From Lamellibrachia luymesi (Eukaryota; Annelida; Polychaeta; Sabellida; Siboglinidae), in NCBI GenBank assembly GCA_009193005.1, contig SDWI01000223.1:242145-306144 (forward strand): a stretch of DNA of 64,000 bases, written 5' to 3'. The notes beneath the pieces are model-generated. The model was not told the origin of the DNA, made no database searches, and saw nothing but the letters and a program-made list of their open reading frames with translations. A program made the position numbers and the translations under genes. Below are positions 1-13,082 of this stretch, piece by piece. Each line of letters starts with the position of its first letter. Position 1 is the first letter of the stretch.

Positions 1-31
<31 letters not shown>
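1..31. repeat. (AT)n microsatellite, truncated by window edge
   Basis: Uninterrupted AT dinucleotides from base 1. The run continues beyond the window. Confidence 0.95.
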
Positions 32-32
<1 letters not shown>

Positions 33-519
33 TCTCAACCAGACAGTTTGGGCATGCTATCATCAAGGCCAGGGTATTTGCAGATTTTGTTTTAAATGTT
101 GATTAGCATAGCTGACAGCAATTACTTATCATACATACATGTCCAGAATGTACCTTCACAGATGATGAAAAACATTGTGTTTGTTGCAAAGTAATATTTT
201 GAGAATTAAATGAACATAATTGTAAATGATATAATCCATGGTTCCAGTTTTATTATGGCTCGTTACAATGCCCTGAGAGAATGGTTCTAATAAATGTATA
301 TGTATCACTGTTGCTGGACATCATGGTGGTGCTATTATTAAAAATATAACGTAGACACCAGTGACATTGTATTTTGATGTTTCAATGATGCTGACGCTGT
401 ATTTGTGGGGCTAGGGATGTTTGTGGAGTCAATGATGTTTGTGGAGAAATAAAATTTTGCCAGCCTTGAACATTCTAAAAAACCTGAAACGCACAAACGG
501 CTTCCGTGGAAGCCGTTGC

Positions 520-730
520 GTCTATGACAGCCATTATTGGCCCAATATATTTTTTTCATTGGCAAGCCAATGCTGGTTGATATAATGACAGCCATTAATG
601 GCTCATTTTGGTTTTTGCACTGGTAGGCCGATGCAAGTTGAGCAAATGTCAAATGACAGCCATTAGTGCACGAATTAGGTTTTTTCAATGGCAGGCCAAG
701 TCCGGTTTAACCATTATTGGCCCAATCGAG
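520..730. repeat. degenerate ~70-80 bp tandem repeats
   Basis: Three or four diverged copies of a block containing 'gacagccattantggc' followed by a T-rich stretch and 'ggcaggcca' or 'ggcaagcca'. No coding potential is visible. The rest of 32-1200 shows nothing recognisable except a stray fragment near 412-450 that matches the 18-bp unit of the 1876-2437 array. Confidence 0.55.
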
Positions 731-1206
731 TCTTACTAGCTGTGCAGCGAGGTTGGCGTTATCACCTACACAGTAATAATAATAATAATTGAAGAAGAAC
801 CAACACATGAAAATGAAAAAGGTAACTTGAAACTTTATTTTATGTAAGCATGGAAGTAATGTTTGAAGTATCTTAAGACTAAGTACATGCATTGCAAATA
901 TGTCTAATATAAACAAATAATATGATTACAATAACACTCAAAATCAAATGCTTTACACTAAAAGTAAAGCAATACAACAAATAAAAATAGAAGATATAGA
1001 ACTCAGTAATACAACTGGTTATAAAAGTAATACATTGAATCATTACTTATTTGATAAAACAGCAATCATCCAGATTCAGTATTGCTTATTGGACAAATAA
1101 CAATATGAATTTACTAGACTGAGCACAACCTAATCATTGGTGGTTTGCCTACCGTTTGAGTTGAGGAACCGGGAAACTGCTGCCGATAGTAGGGTCTACA
1201 CACTGG

Positions 1207-1440
1207 TTATGTATGTGAATCGGAGCCCGAATCAGACTCAATTTCAAAGTCTACTGCGATCGCGGTGGACGACAATACAGTAGCATCTTGGTTACTAGCG
1301 GCAGGCACATCAACATTATGGATCTTCACCAACGTAACAAAGGATGCTGACTCGGACTGTTCAGGGACAATCACAGGAATGCTGCTTTTATTCATGTTTA
1401 CGAAAAAGGCATTGACTGTTGTGAACTTTGACGTTGACAT
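1207..1440 (-). CDS. candidate small single-exon protein, 77 aa, unknown function
   Basis: Minus-strand ORF starting at 1440 (ATG) and ending in TAA at 1207. The protein is Ser/Thr/Val-rich with an acidic Asp/Glu/Ser C-terminus (ends SDSGSDSHT). No domain, signal peptide or membrane segment is recognised. Upstream on the same strand (1500-1600) are two CCAAT-type motifs and a TGACGT-type motif, which could be promoter elements. Against it: an overlapping + strand ORF of similar length exists, the ORF is short, and no homologue comes to mind. It could be a 5' exon of a gene leaving the window on the left, or chance. Not assigned a function. Confidence 0.25.
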   Translation of the reverse strand: MSTSKFTTVNAFFVNMNKSSIPVIVPEQSESASFVTLVKIHNVDVPAASNQDATVLSSTAIAVDFEIESDSGSDSHT

Positions 1441-1875
1441 TATCGCATCTTTTCACTCGCTTGGCAAGTGTCATTTTTAATTCGCCCCACGACATCCGGG
1501 TCACAGGATTGTTTCTTCAAATGAGAGCGCCAATGGATAGGCACTGAGAAACGCCACATAACGTGTTTCCCAACCAATGACGTACACGATTACAATAAAT
1601 AGAGATCAACCGCAGTATAATTATTTTCCAATGATGTCAAGGTTAAAAATATATAGTCCTATAGATCGGCGGTATTCGCTATTCTGCCGCCGACAAGATT
1701 CGTCGAATCATGACTGCGTGCGCTAAATCATCACTAAGTCTAAGACAGTTCAAAAAAAAATTTTTTTTTTCAATTTCATCATGTAAACAGAAAAACCAGT
1801 CTTTTATTTTTATTTTACCCGTCGTCGTAAGACGTTTGCCCGTCTTGAAGACGGTTCCCTGGCTAAGGACCTGTA

Positions 1876-2437
1876 ATGTGGAGTCAGGGATGTTTGTGGA
1901 GTCAGAGATGTTTGTGGAGTTAGGGATGTTTGTGGAGTCAAAGATGTTTGTGGAGTCAGGGATGTTTGTGTAGCCGGGGATGTCTGTCGAGCCAGGGATT
2001 TTTTTGTGGAGTCAGATGTTTGTGGAGTCGGATGTTTGTGGAGTCGGGGATGTTTGTGTAGCCGGGGATGTTTGTAGAGCATGGGATGTTTGTATAGCCA
2101 GGGATGTTTGTGGAGTCAGGGATGTTTGTGGAATTAGTGACGTTTGTGGAGCCAGGACTGTTTAAAGGGCCAGGGATGATTGTGGGGTCAGGGATGTTTT
2201 GGAGCCAGGGATGTTTGTAGGGCCAGGGATGTTTAAAGGGCCAATGATGTTTGTGGAATCAGGGATGTTTAAAGGGCCAAGGATGTTTGTGGAATCAGGG
2301 ATGTTTAAAGGGCCAAGGATGTTTGTGCGGCTAGGGATGTTTGTGGAGCCAGGGGTGTTTGTAGAGCCAGGAATGTTTGTGGGGCTAAGGATGTTTGTGG
2401 AATCGGGTAGGTTTGTGGGCCCAGGTATGTTTTGCAC
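1876..2437. repeat. 18-bp minisatellite, about 30 units
   Basis: Variable repeats of consensus gggatgtttgtggagtca, with later units changing to 'tttaaagggcca' variants. Because 18 is a multiple of 3, long ORFs appear on both strands; they are repeat artefacts, not genes. A short GTCAGTGAG triplication follows at 2507-2533. Confidence 0.9.
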
Positions 2438-2589
2438 ACTGCTGTAGCTATATGTAGTGTGCCAGGCTGTGTCAGCTTAGTTTATCCCTCTCTCAGCAGA
2501 TATTGGGTCAGTGAGGTCAGTGAGGTCAGTAAGGGGTCATGCACAGAACTGTTGCCTGTTTCAGCGGCAGGCAGATGATGTATTAATAG

Positions 2590-2975
2590 ATTAAAATGTC
2601 CTCATCAATTCATTTAGTCCATTGTGAATCAGGTTCATTGGTGCTCAGATATGTAGTGTGTGAATAATCTAAGTAATATGAGGATTCGATTTAATAAAAG
2701 AATACTTTTGTTAAAATCATTGAAATGTATAGCAAGAAGACACAGAACACTTTATCATTTTTGTAGTGGAATTTTACCAGACCTGGTCAAATTTCATCAA
2801 ACAAATGTTCAAGTTGTCGGTCTTTATGCGCTACAACATCTAGCTATTGTACAAACTTGTACAAGCGAGCTAGCATATCATAGTGGATACTAGGTAGGTT
2901 AATTTTTTGAGTGAAATTAGTGTGAAACGAGACAAGTGAACAGATGTAGTTGTGGAGGGACCTTTAAGTGCCATG
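2590..2975 (+). mobile_element. dispersed repeat family A, copy 1 (single internal 26-bp unit)
   Basis: About 385 bp sharing ordered landmarks with copies at 12225-12790, 28520-29075, 47455-47880 and 48945-49105 and an inverted copy at 35300-35650: 'aggttcattggtg', 'tgtgaatantntaagtaat', 'acttttgttaaaatcattga', a 'gagctagcat...ggatactag' unit, and an end reading 'ggagggacctttaa'. No coding capacity is seen. It is a non-autonomous interspersed element of unknown class; the 47455-47880 copy hints at short terminal inverted repeats. Confidence 0.75.
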
Positions 2976-5900
2976 TCAGACCAGAATGCCAGGGCCGTAT
3001 TGGAACAGAGTAGAGAAAGGGAGTGCCAGGAAAGCCAAAGTAGGCATTGTCCTAGTCAACTTTAGTACACAGTGCAGTTATCCAGCAGACAGCCAAGTGT
3101 TGGCGAGGTGTAAAAAACCTGAATGTTGTCATATTTAAACTTGAACACAGACAAGTGGTATGTAGATGTTCTTGGGATTTAGTAATTGTTGTCAGAGTCA
3201 TGGGCAATATGTGGTTGCTTACTAGTAATATTACTTATATGTTCTTACTAGTAGAAGGCAAACCAACAGTCTGCTACTTCTCAATAATATGATGTGCCAC
3301 CATCTGAAGAGTCAATTAAACAGATATATTGGTGTATTCATGTGTGCTGACAGTTGGGATTAGATTATGATCAGTTGGTTGACCAGGGCAGACCAGTTGA
3401 ATGATGGATGGACATGGTCCAGTAGTGCGGCTGTTATCAGTTGAGGAAGACCTGCACCTGTAGCCAGGTACTGCGAGAAAGTCCAATGAGAAAGGATGTC
3501 TTGAGCTGCAAATACGTTCACTTGGATACATATCGTACACAAACATCAAGAGAAACTGCAGGGTTCGATGTAGTTGTATAGGCCATTAGTACAGATCATT
3601 AATTCTGACTGTATAGCAGAATATTCAGCTGGTGGTGTTTAATAGACCTGCAGCCTATTCAGCTGGTGTTGCTTAATAATAGACCTGCAGTCTATTCACT
3701 CGGTGGTGTTTAGCAGTTAGTCTACTTCTGACCTGCTGGAAATAATCAGATGGAAATATGGTGACATAACCAACCAGCTTTCTAGTCATTTCTTCTGCAG
3801 TGCACACTGATGTGTGTACTTACTGGGCAGAGAGAAGACCTGGATTGTCTTGTTATCATGGAAGATAGAAGACTGCATTAGCATATGAACGGCAGGTTTA
3901 TCGCCTACAAGTTTGATGTTTTCTATAGAGAAGCGCCGGTAGGATACAATGTGTGGCAGTAGTTGTGTGTAGCCATTGGTGGTGACACGAGGACACAATG
4001 CACCCACACGAGGGGGCCCGTTATTTGTGCCATCAACAAACTGTGGCAAGAATAACAGTCTTTGTATGCATCAGCATTGTGTGGTCACGGGTCCTTAGAG
4101 GTGCTCTAGAGTGACGAAGGTTTACCAAGCTCCTCCAGTTGTTAGTCATGGCTGTCACCAGAGTAAGTCTCTGCTGCAGTAGATGCAAGAATACATAGCA
4201 CGGATATATGATTGCAAAATGACGTCCTGTTCACCGTTCTCGCATCATGATCTCTCTACCTGCTACCCATTCCAGGTAAGCTGCTTACACGGGTTACTTT
4301 TTTGTATGTCTCTCTTTCTAGTTAATAACCACTTTCAACTTGCTAAAGATTGTGTTGTGTTAGAATTACTGAATCCACAACAGTTACACATTTAGTGTGG
4401 GAACTATTGCTTTCACTGGCATAGACAGTTATTAGACCAACAGCTTTTTGTCTCTTCTGAAACACACAGCAATGTGTGGTGAATGAAGTTGCCTAAGCTT
4501 TGAAACACCAGCAGATGGACTCCAATGTTGGTCCTCTCTATTCAGAGTCTGGTGCTCTTACTGGCGAGCTACCATGCCATACAGGTTTTGCAACTGGTGA
4601 GATCATGATAGGGTCATTCCACCAATGCTCAAGATGACCATTGGTCTACACTAAGACTGGTTGGACTTTATTTGTTGTGAGTTTGGTCACTGCAATAACG
4701 CACAATGTAGCGTATTCTGAACGTATTCAGCATATGTTAGAATGCTGTCATGCCAATCAAGAGGACCTGGGGATCAAATCTACGTACTGCCATTTCGAAA
4801 CTTGGGCAATTTCGTTCACCCCACACCTATATTTATCATGAGGACTATATTTATCATGAGGTTTATTGCATTTTCAGTGTTGTGCTAGCAATGCTGTAGT
4901 GAGCCCATAAATGTCCCTGTTCTCAAATCACACAGTGATGTTATTCCAAGTTAGTTAATAATAACATGTTTGCTTTGCTTTTCATATTATAACATGTTAT
5001 ATCTGGTAGATGTTTAAGGCTTCCAGCGATGTTGTTACTGATGAGGGATATGTGGCAGGGGTTGCAACCTCCCAGCTCCCATCTGCTTTTGGGTCCAACC
5101 TCCCATCTTCCACAGGTCTGTTTTGAGGCCCAACCTCCTACCTGTTTTGGGGGCCTACCTTGCACCTATTTTTGAGGCCAACCTCTCACCAATTTTTTTT
5201 GGACCAGCCTCCCAAATCCTGCCACATCCCTCATTGGTGTGAGTTCATTGAGGCAATGTGATGCAGTGTCACAGTTCCAGAAACTAGAGTGACACTGTCT
5301 CTGTAGTCATGTGGCTGTTTGGTGACGCAAGTCGGAGCTGACAAATACTGGTGTACACCATACAGTGGGGAGGCTCTGGCTAATGTGATTTATTGGAGAT
5401 GTTTTTTGGTATGATTCAACCCACAGGTGAATCACAAAAGGAAACTATGCGTCGATAGAACTTAGAATTGGCGCAGCCTTTAATATTGGTTGCGTCAAGC
5501 ATTTATGGGACTCCCCGTGTGGAATTTTATTTGTTGCTGCTGGTTTATGTGTTGTCTTGCAGCGATCATAATCTTGCGGTGTTGTCGCATTTCATGTGAA
5601 CAGACATCACAGGTAATGGATGTATAGAGTTACCCAGCAATGTAAGTCATTCGTTCCAAAGCGTCTTTGACATATATGTCTGTGACATCATTGAAACGGT
5701 GAAAGGGAACATATTCGGTTGACTAGGAAGAAGGAAGTAAATCATCAACGTAGCACACTGGATCTTTGCGTGTGTGATTTGTATGCTGCATAGATGCATC
5801 CCTCGTGCTTTCGTTCACTCACAGTGTGCAGTGATTACTTCAGCTTGTCGAGATTTTCTGCTTCAGCAAATCCGAATATATGATATCTCATTTACCATCT

Positions 5901-7182
5901 AGTGGCAGACCATAGTTCGCATGAATTGGGGACTGTGGCCAGGTCATAATTACAGGTGCCTTGTTGCTAATTTGGAGTCATGTTACCACCATCTTTTGAT
6001 AGTCATTTCCTCAATGATCAGCAGCAGCGAGAGTTGATCTGCTCATGATTCGCACAAAGTCCAATCTGCAAAACTTTACTTGCTTGGCTAGGCTTTGAGC
6101 AGAAAACTACAACTTGGGTAGATATGGACAGGTGTAAATAATCTGAATGAGTCACATCCATGTACAAAGCAATCTTGCCGATTATCTCACACTAAAGCTT
6201 CCATTTTGACCTAACATAATGGATATAACTATACACCAAAACTTGCAACAGTAATAGAACAGTTAAAATGTGTAAAAGTGGATCTGATTTATAACAAAAC
6301 ATCACTTATGGCCTCATGTGCAATAAAATGCTACTTCAGCTTCAAAGGATACAACATGCTATTGCACATTTAACGCATAAACTTTCCCATGCCAAGGTAC
6401 TTGGTTACGTTGTTAACATTGTGTGAAATCTTATATACTTTGACAATTCATGCGGCCAATGAGATGTCTACCTATTAATTATCAGTACTGTATTTAAAGT
6501 ATTTCCTTTTACCAGCAAGAACGGTCTGCTTGTAAAGATCAGTCGGCAACTTTCATCCTCAGTTTTTTCATGTATTAAATGGTGATAGTGTACTCTGTCA
6601 TTATAAGGTTTATTTCCCTCATTATGTTTTGTTAATACGCTCCTAACACATGTGATGCCAAGCGTGTAGATTGGTGACACAGTTAGCACCTGTGGTGTTT
6701 CACAATCATGCTACATTGTGCATTATTAATTAGATGCGGACACGCCTGGCGGACTGTGGCCTGGCTTTTTACCTGCGGACACTCCGCCCCAGGCGACAGT
6801 GTAGGTAGACATTTATTGCTTTGTCAGTCCGATTGACTAATTGACCAGTCACATGACTTGAGGCCAACACTTTCTCTCTTCTAGTGGGACAGTCGGCAGT
6901 GACATTTTCCTTGTTTGTTTAATAGCAGGGAATTGGGATCATTGTGATGTCTTTCCATAGGGCTTGCCACAGTTGGTTGCCAGGAGACATGGAGGTAGGT
7001 CTGCGGCATGTGGCTTTGGTTTTAGTCATGAATCAGAAGGTAAATGTACCCTCATTCTGGTCAGTAGTGACCCTAATATTGTTGACCTCATGTGTATGTG
7101 TAGTATCTCTGACCTGGTGGCCGACCTGGTGGACATAGAAACATCTATGACAGAAACAGTTGGTGCTATCTGTCTCACTGGG
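2976..7182. other. no gene recognised
   Basis: Scanned on both strands. Only short unconserved ORFs with stop-rich surroundings are present. A degenerate CCAACCTCCCA-type repeat lies at about 5065-5215. Nothing else supports an exon or RNA gene. Confidence 0.6.
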
Positions 7183-7350
7183 TCAAATACTACTGGCTGT
7201 GCTTGGCTGCCTTAGCTCACCCATCAAATACTACTGGCTGTGCATAGCTGCCTTAGCTGACCCATCAAATACTACTGGCTGTGCATAGCTGCCTTAGCTC
7301 ACCCATCAAATACTTCTGGCTGTGCGTGGCTGCCTTAGCTCACCCATCAA
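7183..7350. repeat. 41-bp tandem repeat, 4 units
   Basis: Four near-identical copies containing 'actactggctgtgc', 'gctgccttagct' and 'acccatcaaat', differing at a few positions. Confidence 0.9.
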
Positions 7351-7963
7351 ATGCTCTCATAGTTCTCTGAATTACGTGATGTGTAGTACCTCGCTCTTTT
7401 CCTGGAAGATATTCTGTTATCATCAATGCAGTTAATAAATAACATGTACATGATAACATGATGCTAGTTCAGTATGTTGTGGTTTTAGTGTTCTAGAAAA
7501 TGGTTGGAAAATATCATTCAGTGCTGATGAAGGCTGATAAGTAATGGAAATCAGGAAGTGTTCTGCACTTTACTTAGTCTTTCTCAGAATGTTGGCATCT
7601 GGTTCTTAGCATGGTGAACCTGTTAGTTCCAGTGTGGTTGTGATAATCCAGTTAATTGCTTTGCTACTTTCTCCAGTTTTCTGCAGTTTATGGAAAAACA
7701 GTATTATAAATGGACGTTTCGTAGGGGATCATTTCATAATAACTTTATTGATGTAAACTGGTTTTTCAAATTACAATTACATGTTGTATGTTTGATCAGT
7801 TATCTCCTAGAGTCTCTCATACTGTCCTTTGAATATCTGTGTATTAATAATGTTACACTTTAAAAACATATTAGGAAATCACATTCCCATATCAGCTGAG
7901 GTGTTGCAGTTGTGCCCAACAGATAAACAGTTACATATTTCCATCTGCTTCTCCCTGACCTAA

Positions 7964-8358
7964 CCAGACTTGGAGTCAATTTAATTGTAATTGGAATTGA
8001 AATGCCAGTTCCAAACCTGAATTGATGCGTTGTTTTTAAAGGAATTGGAATTGGTGAAAATGTAATAGGTATTTTCAGTTACTTTTCAGTTACATCAATA
8101 ACTCCAATTTTTTTACGAATAATCAATAAAATATAATATGCTGTGAGTATAATGTGTTATCATATCTGTTTTGCCATTATCTACCATAATATGCAGAAAT
8201 TAAATAAAGCTGCTCTAAAATATTGGTTTGCTATTTTTGGCATATATGGTTGCACTGTTCACATACTTTTATTTCAATTTGGAATTGGTAATTGGAATTG
8301 GTATTTGTAATTGGTGTGTAATTGGAATTGATACAATGTAATTGACCTCCAAGTCTGG
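7964..8358. mobile_element. hAT-like MITE with terminal inverted repeats
   Basis: The left end (from 7965) reads CAGACTTGGAGTCAATTTAA and the right end, reverse-complemented, begins CAGACTTGGAGGTCAATTAC. The flanks gacctaac and gacctccc match at 6 of 8 positions, as expected for an old 8-bp hAT target duplication. The interior is rich in GGAATTG/AATTGG blocks and has no ORF. Classification rests on the CAG terminus and the TSD length, so it is an inference. Confidence 0.6.
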
Positions 8359-11300
8359 ACCTCCCAAGGAAACAAGTGCTACATTTTGATGTTCTGTTGA
8401 CCATGGTCAGCCTGTTTAATTAGGTCTGGAGGGCCAGCAGTACTATTGGTTTAAGGTAAACCAGCCCCTCAGCAGGCTCAGTGGACTGGCTTATCACAGA
8501 CAGCAGACGCCAGGCCATACTGACTGGCAGGTTAGTTAGTCTGCCAGCACTGGATTGTACAGGAGTGTGTGTTGGGGCCTGGGTAACATGTAAGGTGGAG
8601 GCTGCATTGCCACAGGCCAACTGCTGCAAAATGGTGTCTTCCAGTCGTAAGATCTCCCTCAAGGTAAGGTCCTATTAGTTGATGTGTATCCAAGGCATTG
8701 GCGATGGACTGTAGGTAGAGCTGGTTGTATGAAGTACTGACTGTGTGTAGGCCATACTGGTAGGCCTACGTCAGTTTACTTGCCTTGCCATTAAGTTTGT
8801 ACGACCCCTCCTGTCTTTATATCAGGATGACTTGGACGTGATAACTACTCAACATGGAATGAAAGTTCCAGAAGACTATGGTAGCAGTGTTGCTCTATGG
8901 CAGTGGTGTTATACCCTACACTTGCTCTCTCATACTGTGTGAAATATGTTAGGTGCATACAGCAAATAGCTAGAGTCACTCTAGCTTTGGTCTACATTAC
9001 TAGCGTAATTTACTAGATCAGAAAATGTCCATCTAAAATTAGATGTCTCGAGTTCATTACTGTTCATCTTGAGTTATAAAAACTGTGTGTCTGTAGAATT
9101 TACTGAGAATCTCCATTCCATGAGAGTTATTATCCACAATATCCAGGACAGGTAATCTTGCATTCATGGAAATCTATCAGTCATTGATGTGACAATTTTT
9201 ACCTCCTGGTGGTACTGGGCACTGAGTGGACATGTTATCTACTTTCTAGGAAGTCAAGGTGTTGTTTCTTGTATATCTCATTAGTTGAGACACATGTCTG
9301 TGAAGCACATGAAGTAAGTATGGTGTCTATGCTTCTGTTTTACTCGTGAAGGAGTTGATACAAGAGTTTACAAACATATGGTGTGGTGTAGCAGCAGACT
9401 AAGCAGAATTACAGGGGCCAATAGCACTGGCAGTCAGCATGCTGCTGGTGTAAACTCTAGATCAGCACCATCTGTTTTCTCCTCATCTGATGTCTTTCTC
9501 CAGACCAGTATGTGAGGTTCACAAAAACTGCACAGCTCTGCCAAGTGAAGGGAGATGTATGATTTATGACGGAGCACTCAGCTTGTCATGTAGGGCAGAT
9601 TTCAATTACTGGCTGTAAGCGTTAATTATACACCCTGTCTGATGGTAGTTTGTTATTTTGTAGCTGTGCCATTGTGTTTGGATACTGTTGGGGCAGATGG
9701 TCTTTGTCATAGTTGTCTGCAATCTGTGTCATCTAGCCACTGATAATGACCACAGGGCAACAGACAGTCAACATATACCTGCTGATTAAAGTACATACCT
9801 TAAGCTTGGGTCAATATTGAAAAGTTAGCATTGACCCCAAATTTAGCATTGTCTGAAGGTGTGATTCTGTTGTTGTTTTTGTCTCTAGTTTTTACCGTTG
9901 TTGTTTTTGTTGTTTATGTTCTGGTTTGTTTGTAAACTGGTAGTTGTACAGGTCTGGATGGTCTTTCCATTCTCTTCTCAGTCGGCACTGGTTTACTGTT
10001 GTCGCCTCAACCATGTCATCTGACAGGGGTATTAACCCATACCTTTACATTTCATATTAACCAATGCCATCTGTCTCATATCACATAGGAATGCTGAAAT
10101 CCAGCTTAGAGCTTGATCCTTTATACCAAAACTCCACCTGTTTGAGAAGACGCTGGTGTGGGATGGTGTCAAATACATGAAATGTTTGACAGTTTGTTGC
10201 ATGACTGTGATGCTAAGTTGGAATACTGGAACAATAGCAACCACAGTCTTTTAGATTCATAATAATTTGATCAAACTTGCTGGGTTGTTTAGCACCTCCC
10301 GTATTTGAGAAAGAAGTTGGAAACTTGTGTATTGTAGACATGACACTGACCCAACTGTAGGTCCCGTCTTACCTGTTCTGTATAAGCCAGGTGAAAGATC
10401 ACGCACAGGGGTACACCTGTAACTTGTGGGAAGACATAGAGTGGTGTTATCAACCCTTAAACCCCTGAGAACATGACTGAGCCGGAATACACAAGTCCAT
10501 GGCTTCACTCAGTCAGCTCTGCTAACCAACCACCTCACATGATATGGTTGAATGATTTCACAAATGCAAGTACCTGATTTGGAATCGAATCAGAACATAG
10601 CTGCATATTGCTGTAAGCCTGTTTCTGAATGTTTGTCAGTCACGGTCGATTTGCCACATTTTTTTGTAAAACATGTGATAGCTTGTATTTTGATACTGGT
10701 CCAATGCATTCATTGTGCTGAAGCAGAACTGATGAAAGCAGCACAATAATCCATCATGACGTGTCTTACAATAGGCTGATGTGCTTCAACAGAGAGCTCC
10801 ACTTGGTTGTCACACACCATCGCACGTTATCTCATATTTGTTTACCGGCACCCAACTTAACAGGTGCTCATTCATATTTTAACCACACAGTCAGGTGCAC
10901 TTAAATATTGATGAGCTGCTGTGCGCATTTTAATAATGATAATTGCTTTGATCAGAAACCATGGCCTGTCATCGATACTGCAGGCAGCTGCACCTTTGTT
11001 TGGATAATTGGGTTGAATTTACATCATCCATCTTGTTCTTCATGTGGCAGCAACATGCAAATCTAGACTCTGTAGTAGACGTTCCCATAATTACAAGATC
11101 TATCAGCATGATATAAATCAATGCCAGTCCATTACCTCCTCCATGCTGGAGTTTCTGCTTTGAACCTGCCATTATTCATGTTGTGCATGATTTTATTAGA
11201 TTAAAATTAGCTTTGCTGGATATTTATAGTTATAATCCTTCTCTTATGGTTTAGTTAACTGCATCTAATGCATATTCAGGTGTGGATGTATGTAGCAACC

Positions 11301-12224
11301 ATACTAATGGCTGATACTTGATGATCTATGGCTGATAATCCCCTAAGGCTGATGAGCCAGGAAGGCTGATATCCCTACCCTATGACTGATGGATGACCCA
11401 TGCCCTGTGGCTAATGACCAACATCACAAATGATGGGTAACTCTTGGTCAGTTGATGGTTGTACCTAGCCGTGCACCTGAGGGTATTATTATGAGCAAAG
11501 TTACTCACCAGTCATTGTTTGTTTTTCACAGTGCTTTCCTGTGCCAATTGTTGGTTGTCTCATCTCGACTGTTTTCAGTAGTTCTCACAGACGCATGTGA
11601 ATGTACAATGAGTGATACGTATCTTGTTTATTCCTTCTTTGATATCCGTTTTCTTCAGTAATCCACATGCTTCTGTGGAATAATCTTGATTCACTATATC
11701 TGTTTTCCTGTTCCGTGTTTCAATAATCCACATGCTTCGTTAAGCCAACCCAAATCCTTGTGTGCTGGTAAATGAGACCTGACTGTATTGGCTGTCCTAT
11801 TCGGTTTGTAGAAGTCCTCTATTTGTAGACAACGTATGCCATAGTGTTGGAAAGAAAGACAGTGGTACAGCCTGTTTGCATAATATAATTTATATATATA
11901 TATATATANTATATATATATATATATATATATAAAATCTAAAGTTTATATACATGTAGTTACATTGTGACACCACATAGACAATGAGCAGCCTTGACACT
12001 AGACAGACTTTACATTAGAATCAGTGGCAACTTATGGCAAACACATGCTGTATATCTTGAGCTAGAGTAAGACAGGTCCGCACAGACAGTTGCCTGCTTT
12101 GCTAATTTGTTCCGTATGGATTATAAAACATCACTACATGCCTTGTGTTTTGTCCTGCATCAGGCCCTGCTTACAGCGCGTTCTATCCTGCGTGTGTATG
12201 GTTTAGTCCTAAAACTGCTTCTAC
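8359..12224. other. no gene recognised
   Basis: No exon with convincing homology. A small open stretch ending AAG|GTAAGG at 8663 was considered as a 5' exon and rejected. An (AT)n run with one undetermined base (N at 11909) lies at 11890-11932. A short GATGACCCATG/'ctgat' rich patch lies at 11300-11410. Confidence 0.55.
11890..11932. repeat. (TA)n microsatellite with one N
   Basis: Alternating TA interrupted by N at 11909, which suggests an assembly or base-call uncertainty in the run. Confidence 0.95.
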
Positions 12225-12790
12225 CATTCACTTAACCCATCATGAATGAGGTTCATGGATGTAGTGTATGAATAGTTTAAGTAAGTTTACTTTAATCATT
12301 AGTTTGAACAGGCAACATGTGAATGTGAACAGCCTCAAGCTGACATCCAGCCATTTTTCTGTGGATATTTTACTGGTCCTGTCGAAAGTAATTTGATACT
12401 CTGTGAGATGATTTCATCAAAACTAATTACTAAATAACACGTTTACACAAATGAGCTAACAAGTCATACTGGATGCTAGAGCTAGCATGTCATACTGGAT
12501 GCTAGAACTAGCGTGTCATACTGGATGCTAGAACTAGCATGTCATACTGGATGCTAGAGCTAGCATGTCATACTGGATGCTAGAGCTAGCATGTCATACT
12601 GGATGCTAGAACTAGCGTGTCATACTGGATGCTAGAACTAGCGTGTCATACTGGATGCTAGAACTAGCATGTCATACTGTATGCTAGAGCTAGCGTGTCA
12701 TACTGGATGCTAGATAGGTTTGATTTTTCATGAAATGATTCTAAAATTAGTAGAGCGAAAAAGTTTATTGTGGAGGCAGCTTTAAGTCCT
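12225..12790 (+). mobile_element. dispersed repeat family A, copy 2, with internal 26-bp expansion
   Basis: Same landmarks as the 2590 copy (head 'aggttcatggatgtagtgt', tail 'gtggaggcagctttaag'), but the internal unit 'gctagagctagcatgtcat...' is repeated about ten times at 26 bp (12455-12715). Units differ by A/G at 'agaact'/'agagct' and 'gcat'/'gcgt'. Confidence 0.8.
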
Positions 12791-13082
12791 ACCACAAATT
12801 TCTCTTAACCCTTTTCAAGGTTTTTCTCCACAGAAGGGATGCAATTCAAGGGACACTTCTCCAACACTTGTTGGTTGCTCTCTTCGTGTCTTCCCTTTGT
12901 TTCCATGCTTCTTTATTTCCTCGGCTACTGACCTCATCTAACTATTTTTGTTCTGCCTGTTTTTTCCTTGTGGGTTCTAGTGTCTGTCTCGTGACATTAG
13001 TGGTTGATTTCCGGAGAATATGTCCTCTCCATGTCCACTTCCTTTTTTCAGTCTCTTTTAGAACTTAACAAGTTGTCGGTTT

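Noticed and set aside
8481..8663. Upstream first coding exon of FAK (ends AAG|GTAAGG, phase 0)
   Set aside because: Phase fits exon 1, but the peptide resembles no FAK N-terminus, it would need a 17-kb intron, and many GTAAG sites occur by chance in this region. ATG 25821 suffices for a complete FERM domain.
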